NCBI RefSeq assembly: GCF_900088415.1
Contig: NZ_FLLQ01000003.1
Coordinates: 186,001-250,000 of the forward strand
Reading direction: 5' to 3'
Origin: Vibrio mediterranei
Lineage (GTDB): Bacteria > Pseudomonadota > Gammaproteobacteria > Enterobacterales > Vibrionaceae
Length of the DNA: 64,000 nt
The notes beneath the pieces are model-generated. The model was not told the origin of the DNA. It saw only the letters and a program-made list of their open reading frames with translations, and did not search any database. A program made the translations under genes and the position numbers. Below are positions 59,178 through 64,000 of this stretch, in pieces (position 1 is the first letter of the stretch; each line of letters begins with the position of its first letter).

Positions 59178-61508
59178 TTAGTCATTAAGTATAAATGGTC
59201 GACCATACTTTAGTGCGTTGCCATTTGGCGGCTCAGGTGCTTTTGAGCTACCTCCAAGACCTGTAATGCCAAAGCTTAGGCGAATATTATCTTCAAAGTT
59301 GGCTGCACCTATTCCGACGATGCCAGACTCCCAGCTTCTTAATTGACGACTATAGTCTACGCCAAGATACCAACAATCAGAGTGGTACTCTAGCTTAGCT
59401 AACCACTCGATAGAAACTCGTTCAGTCATATCGTAGTAGTATTGACCCGTTGCCAACCAATTGCGGTTGATCTTATACCCCCCTAATAAGCCAACTTGGT
59501 TGATACCATCTCGTGTCAGCTTGTCCAATTCGGCGGGAGTATAGCTGTTGACACTTTCAATGTACTCTTTCGTGACATAGCGATAGTTCGCTTGAATGAA
59601 GTCATCATTGACACGGTATTCTAGAGCGCTATTTCCAAGAGCTACGGCTGAAGAGTCAATATCATATTGAACACCGCCGTGGTAAAACACTCGGTCATTA
59701 ATATTAAAATCGGTCTCAATTGCCCAAGAAGAGTAGTTAGATGAATCCGTATCTGCAACACTATTTGGGTTCTTACTAGCAGCATCTAAATAATAGATTT
59801 GACCAAATGAAACGGCCAAACGTTCTTTTTGTCCGCTATCATAAAAGCGAGTGGTTGCACCGTAGCTGATCTGATTGGCAGCTGCAATTTTGTCGACACC
59901 ACTGAAACGACGACTGCGGAACAAACCATAGTAATCAGTCTGTAGTAAAGTGGTATCGTAGTTATATATGTCACTCTGGTCTACTTCAGGTACATATAGA
60001 TACTGCACTTGAGGTTCTAATGTTTGAGTATACCCATTTACAAAGGTGGTATCGCGTTCAAGGACCATTCCAGCGTGAGTTCTGAATTCAGGTAAAGCGC
60101 GGTCAACAGTTTCTTTTAAAGGACCGAGGTTGGTTCCCTCCCCGACAACACGGCCATCAAGGTCTTGTTGATAATGTGTGAGCATGTAGCGTGCTTCAGT
60201 CGTCCATGTGCCCCAAGTGTTTGATAGTGGAAGTGTTAGTCCAGGTTCTATGTGTACACGAGTAGCTGATGGCTTTTCTTGGTCATCAGTTTCAAAGCGC
60301 GATATATGGGAAATCATATCGAAGTTGAGCGTCTTGTAGATCTCTGGACGATAGTAATTAAACTCAAATTGCGGCATCAATTGATACGGTTTGGTATCGT
60401 CCACAAGAATTTGGAAGTCTTGGACGGTTAATGCCGCATCCCAAAATTGCTCACGATATCCGATGGTACCTTTTTGTGATAACTGGCCTTCAGATCGACT
60501 ACCAATACTAGAATCAAGGTCTTGGAAGTACTCGTTGTCACTCACTTGAGAGTAGTCGAGGTCGAGCTTCCAATGTTGGCCAAAATTACTGTTGTTTTTA
60601 TATTGGAAGGCCCAACGATCACCTTTTTCAGGGTATTTCTGGTCATTAGCCAAGTACTCGCCAAGCAAGTTTCCTCGGCTGGTATCGGTTAAGTACCTAA
60701 AGTCACCTTTGAGCTGAAGACCACGAGTTTGCATGTAGTGAAAATTTGTTAGCAAGTCATAGTTTGGTGCGAGATTCCAATAGACAGGAATATCTAATTC
60801 AAGGCCGTTTTTAGAACCCAGTGAAAATGATGGGAAGAGCACCCCCGTCTTTCTTTTATTACTGGTCGGCATCGTCATATAAGGCATGTAAAAGATAGGG
60901 ACATCTTTTACTTCAACACGACTTCCATAAAGCGTTGCAGATTCTTCATCTTGATTAACACGGATATCATCAGCAACAAAGCGCCAAGAGTTATCATCTT
61001 CTGGGCATGTTGTAATAGAGCCGTCATCGATTTGATACAAAGATTTACCAGTTTTCGAAATAAATACGGCGTCTCCACGACCACCGCCACACAGCATTTT
61101 GTATTTAGTGTTCTCTGCTGTTATTTCATCTTTGTTCAGATTATTGGTTATTTTGTCGGAAACCGCTTTGAACTGTCCGTCTTCTAAGGTGACATTACCT
61201 TCTGCGACGACAACATTTTCATCTTGGTGAAGTGTAACGCTGTCTGCAGTAATAGTTTTATTGCCCTGAACCACAACAACATCACCTTTATAGGTGGCTC
61301 TTTGACCATTAATGGCTTCCAAAGAATCCGCTTCTATATTGATTGGCTCTTGATTGGAGTCAGAACTTTGTGCAGTATCAACAGAGCACTGCTCTGCTGG
61401 TGGCATAGTTTGCCCACTATTTTTCGATGTTTCTTCGGCATGTGCGTAAGACGCTAGCAGCGCAGCACCTATTGAGGCCGCTAGATATGTGCGGGAAAAA
61501 CGTGACAT
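59178..61508 (-). CDS. lptD: LPS-assembly protein LptD
   Basis: The outer-membrane beta-barrel that places LPS on the cell surface together with LptE. 776 residues: signal peptide ending SYAHA, an N-terminal OstA/LptA-like domain (IEADSLEAINGQRATYKGDV) and a C-terminal barrel. Cysteines are at 41, 140, 168 and 712. E. coli has two adjacent C-terminal cysteines (724, 725) and two N-terminal ones; here a single C-terminal Cys (HSDCWYLGVDYS) and three N-terminal ones, so the disulfide pattern must differ. First gene of the lptD-surA-pdxA-rsmA-apaGH run. Confidence 0.96.
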   Translation of the reverse strand: MSRFSRTYLAASIGAALLASYAHAEETSKNSGQTMPPAEQCSVDTAQSSDSNQEPINIEADSLEAINGQRATYKGDVVVVQGNKTITADSVTLHQDENVVVAEGNVTLEDGQFKAVSDKITNNLNKDEITAENTKYKMLCGGGRGDAVFISKTGKSLYQIDDGSITTCPEDDNSWRFVADDIRVNQDEESATLYGSRVEVKDVPIFYMPYMTMPTSNKRKTGVLFPSFSLGSKNGLELDIPVYWNLAPNYDLLTNFHYMQTRGLQLKGDFRYLTDTSRGNLLGEYLANDQKYPEKGDRWAFQYKNNSNFGQHWKLDLDYSQVSDNEYFQDLDSSIGSRSEGQLSQKGTIGYREQFWDAALTVQDFQILVDDTKPYQLMPQFEFNYYRPEIYKTLNFDMISHISRFETDDQEKPSATRVHIEPGLTLPLSNTWGTWTTEARYMLTHYQQDLDGRVVGEGTNLGPLKETVDRALPEFRTHAGMVLERDTTFVNGYTQTLEPQVQYLYVPEVDQSDIYNYDTTLLQTDYYGLFRSRRFSGVDKIAAANQISYGATTRFYDSGQKERLAVSFGQIYYLDAASKNPNSVADTDSSNYSSWAIETDFNINDRVFYHGGVQYDIDSSAVALGNSALEYRVNDDFIQANYRYVTKEYIESVNSYTPAELDKLTRDGINQVGLLGGYKINRNWLATGQYYYDMTERVSIEWLAKLEYHSDCWYLGVDYSRQLRSWESGIVGIGAANFEDNIRLSFGITGLGGSSKAPEPPNGNALKYGRPFILND

Positions 61509-61560
61509 CGAGTTGTACTATCCTGTTTAACTTGATTCATTCAGTTGAATTCGATTGATA

Positions 61561-61590
61561 TTGAATCGTTTATAAGACGGTCTCTATCAT
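61561..61590 (+). promoter_or_regulatory. Candidate promoter of djlA
   Basis: TTGAAT (61561-61566), 18-bp spacer, TATCAT (61585-61590), in the 159-bp lptD-djlA gap. Moderate match only. The same gap must hold the lptD promoter, for which I see no clear sigma-E site. Confidence 0.35.
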
Positions 61591-61667
61591 AAAGGAAATT
61601 GACCTTAACGACACTAGTAGACTGCGAATCAGCGCAAAAATTCATAAATAAAGAGCACATAAATCAC

Positions 61668-62516
61668 ATGATAGGTAAAATTTTAGGCGTATTTTTCGGC
61701 ATGTTATTTGGCGGACCGTTAGGTGCGCTGTTCGGTTTATTCATTGGGCACCAGTTCGACAAAGCGAGACGATTAAATCAAGGTGGTTTTGCACGAGGTG
61801 GATTTGGCGGTGCAGATCAAGCTAAACGACAAGAAGAATTTCTCACCTCTGCCTATGCTGTGATGGGGCATGTTGCCAAAGCGAAAGGACAAGTCACCAA
61901 AGAAGAGATTCAACTAGCGACCATTATGATGGATCGTATGAACCTTAATAGTGAGCAAAAAAGAGCAGCTCAAGAAGCGTTCCGCGAGGGGAAGTCGGCG
62001 GATTTTCCGTTAGAACGTATTCTTGATAAGGTCCGTATTTCGTCGGGCGGTCGTCATGATCTGCTTCAGTTCTTTTTGGAACTGCAAATTTCAGCAGCCT
62101 TTGCTGACGGAAGTGTTCACCCTGCTGAACGAGAAGTGTTGCACCGGATTGCGCAAGGACTTGGCTTCTCAGCTCAGCAGTTAGAGCAGCGATTACGAAT
62201 GCAAGAAGCGGCGTTCCGATTCCAGCAGGGTGGTAATTTTGGTGGCGGTCATTATCAAGGTGGTCAACAATCAGGAAGTTGGCAGCAAGCGAGCAGTGCG
62301 TCGCAGCTTTCTGACGCTTATGATGTGCTTGGTGTGTCTGAAGATGCCGATGCGAAGACGCTCAAACGAGCTTATCGTAAACTGATGAATGAGCATCATC
62401 CAGATAAACTGATGGCTAAAGGTTTGCCACCTGAAATGATGAATATGGCAAAAGAAAAATCGCAAGAGATTCAAAATGCCTATGATTTAATTAAGAAGGT
62501 GAAGGGATTTAAATAA
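61668..62516 (+). CDS. djlA: Membrane-anchored DnaJ-like co-chaperone DjlA
   Basis: A 282-residue type III membrane protein: N-terminal membrane segment with Gly pattern (GVFFGMLFGGPLGALFGLFI), a TerB-like helical domain (about 60-170), a Gly/Gln linker and a C-terminal J domain with the HPD motif (NEHHPDKL). It stimulates DnaK. Start at 61668 (MIGKILG) fits the family; the ORF extends further upstream to 61599 without support. Divergent from lptD, as in E. coli. Confidence 0.95.
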   Translation: MIGKILGVFFGMLFGGPLGALFGLFIGHQFDKARRLNQGGFARGGFGGADQAKRQEEFLTSAYAVMGHVAKAKGQVTKEEIQLATIMMDRMNLNSEQKRAAQEAFREGKSADFPLERILDKVRISSGGRHDLLQFFLELQISAAFADGSVHPAEREVLHRIAQGLGFSAQQLEQRLRMQEAAFRFQQGGNFGGGHYQGGQQSGSWQQASSASQLSDAYDVLGVSEDADAKTLKRAYRKLMNEHHPDKLMAKGLPPEMMNMAKEKSQEIQNAYDLIKKVKGFK

Positions 62517-63058
62517 TGCAGACAGACAAGGATGTACTGGACTTTTGGTTTGGTGAATTAACGCCCGCAGATTGGTTCTCTGGAGATGAGGTACTAGATG
62601 ACCTCATCGAGCAGCGCTTTTTGTCGCTGCATAATAAAGCTGTGCTCGGTGAGCTTTATACGTGGCGTAAAAGCCCACAAGGACGCCTAGCTGAAATTAT
62701 AGTTTTGGACCAGTTTTCTCGGAATTTATATCGTGGTAAGCCTCAGTCATTTTTGTCCGACCCAATGGCGTTGGTACTCGCCCAAGAAGCGGTAGCATTA
62801 GGCGAAGATATGAAGTTAAGCGAAGAGCAACGTAGCTTCTTATACATGCCTTATATGCATAGCGAATCTTTGGTTGTTCATGAAGAGGCTGTGCGTTTAT
62901 TTAAACAAAGCGGTCTTGAAAATAACCTGGATTTTGAATATCGCCACAAAGTGATTATCGAGCGATTTGGCCGCTACCCACATCGGAATAAGATTTTAGG
63001 GCGACAATCTAGTGAGGAAGAGCTGGAATTTCTTACCCAGCCCGGCTCTAGTTTTTGA
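62516..63058 (+). CDS. DUF924 family protein
   Basis: A 180-residue, helical, probably cytoplasmic protein starting MQTDKDVLDFWFGELTPADW, with the family segments IIVLDQFSRNLYRG and YMPYMHSESL. Function is unknown; the fold resembles TPR-like helical bundles. Its ATG shares a base with the djlA stop, so it is translated with djlA. Confidence 0.9.
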   Translation: MQTDKDVLDFWFGELTPADWFSGDEVLDDLIEQRFLSLHNKAVLGELYTWRKSPQGRLAEIIVLDQFSRNLYRGKPQSFLSDPMALVLAQEAVALGEDMKLSEEQRSFLYMPYMHSESLVVHEEAVRLFKQSGLENNLDFEYRHKVIIERFGRYPHRNKILGRQSSEEELEFLTQPGSSF

Positions 63059-63098
63059 AATGCAGTAAGGTTTAGGCAAGTAAGTCTGAACCCTAATG

Positions 63099-63890
63099 CT
63101 ATTTTTTGTTTAAAGCCCAATCGTAATCGTAGTCAATTTTACCCGCAAACCCTGTTAGCTTAGGGCTGTATTTTGCCATATGAGCAATGACACCACCTTG
63201 AGCTTTGAAGTCCTCAGCAAACCAGTCGTAAATCGACGAAAGTGTTGCCTTGTCACCTTTGATGTTTACGCCCTTATTTGAGTTGATAAAAGTGCTTGCC
63301 GCCTGTTCCAGTAACGCTTCTGTGTTGCTTGATGTGAACGCTTGAGGTTGCAGGTTTGGACATCCTAAACTGGCGCAGTTAACGGCGTAATGGGTTCTTG
63401 GGTCGTTCCAAATAGGACGAAGAATTCTGTGCTCAATATCATTAAGTGTCAGCGTTTGACCTGTAATTGTAATGACATCATCTCCCCAAGGTCCAAAGCT
63501 AAACAAACCACCCAGTTTTGTAATCGATTTTACTGGGTAATTATCTAAAATTAGGTCAACGGTAATCGCATTGTAGAGGTTCACCCAGTAAGCGTACTGT
63601 TCCGCTTTATTCAGTGTTCTAGGGTCGATGGCTGCGAGTTCCGACAGATAACTTTTTAATTGCTGCTTATCGTTAGGAGAAACTCGAACGTAACGTACCA
63701 AGGTATTGTCACCTTCTACTACCAAATATTTATCAAGAAAGGCTTGCCAGCTTTGGTGTGACACGTTTTGAAGGTTTGCTTCATTACTTGAGTTCCAGTA
63801 AGCCCAAAGCTCAGATTTCGGTGCGGAAAACGCAGTAAAACTAAACAATAAGAGAGAAGTCGTGAGTGCTCTAAGCAGTGTTTTAACCAT
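63099..63890 (-). CDS. DUF547 family exported protein
   Basis: A 263-residue protein with a signal peptide (LLLFSFTAFSA). The DUF547 core is seen in AYWVNLYNAITVDLIL, IEHRILRPIW and HYAVNCASLGCPNL. The conserved Cys and His suggest a protease- or transglutaminase-like fold, but no activity is established. It converges with the DUF924 gene. Confidence 0.9.
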   Translation of the reverse strand: MVKTLLRALTTSLLLFSFTAFSAPKSELWAYWNSSNEANLQNVSHQSWQAFLDKYLVVEGDNTLVRYVRVSPNDKQQLKSYLSELAAIDPRTLNKAEQYAYWVNLYNAITVDLILDNYPVKSITKLGGLFSFGPWGDDVITITGQTLTLNDIEHRILRPIWNDPRTHYAVNCASLGCPNLQPQAFTSSNTEALLEQAASTFINSNKGVNIKGDKATLSSIYDWFAEDFKAQGGVIAHMAKYSPKLTGFAGKIDYDYDWALNKK

Positions 63891-63960
63891 AGCAACGATC
63901 CATTTTATGTAAGGCTAATCCATCAGACCTGTAAAGGTGCCGAGTTATTTCAATTTAGTG

Positions 63961-63989
63961 AAAAAAATCCCAGCGCTTGGCTGGGATTT
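63961..63989 (-). terminator. Terminator of a minus-strand gene beyond the right edge
   Basis: Ten-bp perfect stem AAATCCCAGC/GCTGGGATTT with loop GCTTG; read on the minus strand it runs into seven T. A gene transcribed leftward should end just past base 64000. Confidence 0.75.
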
Positions 63990-64000
63990 ATCAATTCGTT

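Overview
The window is a piece of a Vibrio chromosome, probably chromosome 1. The evidence is the gene order, which is the one known from Vibrio cholerae: uvrA, galU, qstR, ssb, a complete mannose-sensitive haemagglutinin (MSHA) type IV pilus locus, mreBCD, maf, rng, yhdP, tldD, then argR, mdh, ispB, rplU-rpmA-obgE, folA, and the apaH/apaG/rsmA/pdxA/surA/lptD block beside djlA. Base composition is even and moderate. I see no tRNA, rRNA, insertion sequence, phage, integron or CRISPR array. This is core chromosome with one large surface-structure locus, not a genomic island.

Layout. 1-3884 (minus strand): uvrA, cut by the left edge, with a LexA-type box and the galU terminator upstream; galU; and qstR, a LuxR-type regulator of competence and type VI secretion genes. 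4145-24002 (plus strand): ssb, then mshH (CsrD-like), mshI, J, K, L, M, N, E, G, F and, behind an internal promoter, the pilin and minor pilin genes mshB, A, C, D, O, P and the giant mshQ. 24154-34889 (plus): mreB, mreC, mreD, maf, rng, yhdP, a nitrilase-family hydrolase and tldD, closely packed. 34954-36330 (minus): a PIN-PhoH ATPase. 36822-41523 (plus): rapA, rluA and a D-2-hydroxyacid dehydrogenase. 41559-46732 (minus): a UspA-like protein, a fused TRAP permease, its TAXI-type binding protein, and argR. 47071-48303 (plus): mdh and a small SH3-like protein. 48359-49330 (minus): ispB. 49603-54673 (plus): rplU, rpmA, obgE, a FUSC-like membrane protein, the yjjP/yjjB exporter pair and folA. 54720-61508 (minus): apaH, apaG, rsmA, pdxA, surA, lptD. 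61668-63058 (plus): djlA and a DUF924 gene. 63099-63890 (minus): a DUF547 gene.

How the parts work together. MshE (ATPase with an N-terminal c-di-GMP binding module), MshG (platform), MshI/J/K (alignment), MshL (secretin lipoprotein) and MshM/N (secretin-associated ATPase and TPR protein) form the pilus machine. MshA is the major pilin, MshB/C/D/O/P are minor pilins, and MshQ is the likely large tip or surface component. MreBCD sets rod shape, Rng/Maf/YhdP are the usual companions of that operon, and LptD/SurA build the outer membrane.

No wholly new multi-gene system stands out. The items most worth a second look are: an internal tandem duplication in the N-terminal third of MshQ; the lost Glu5 in MshP; a four-cysteine LptD with only one C-terminal cysteine; a small SH3/Tudor-like protein behind mdh that resembles the RapA N-terminus; a cluster of palindromes upstream of rapA; and a UspA protein with a degenerate nucleotide motif coupled to a TRAP transporter.
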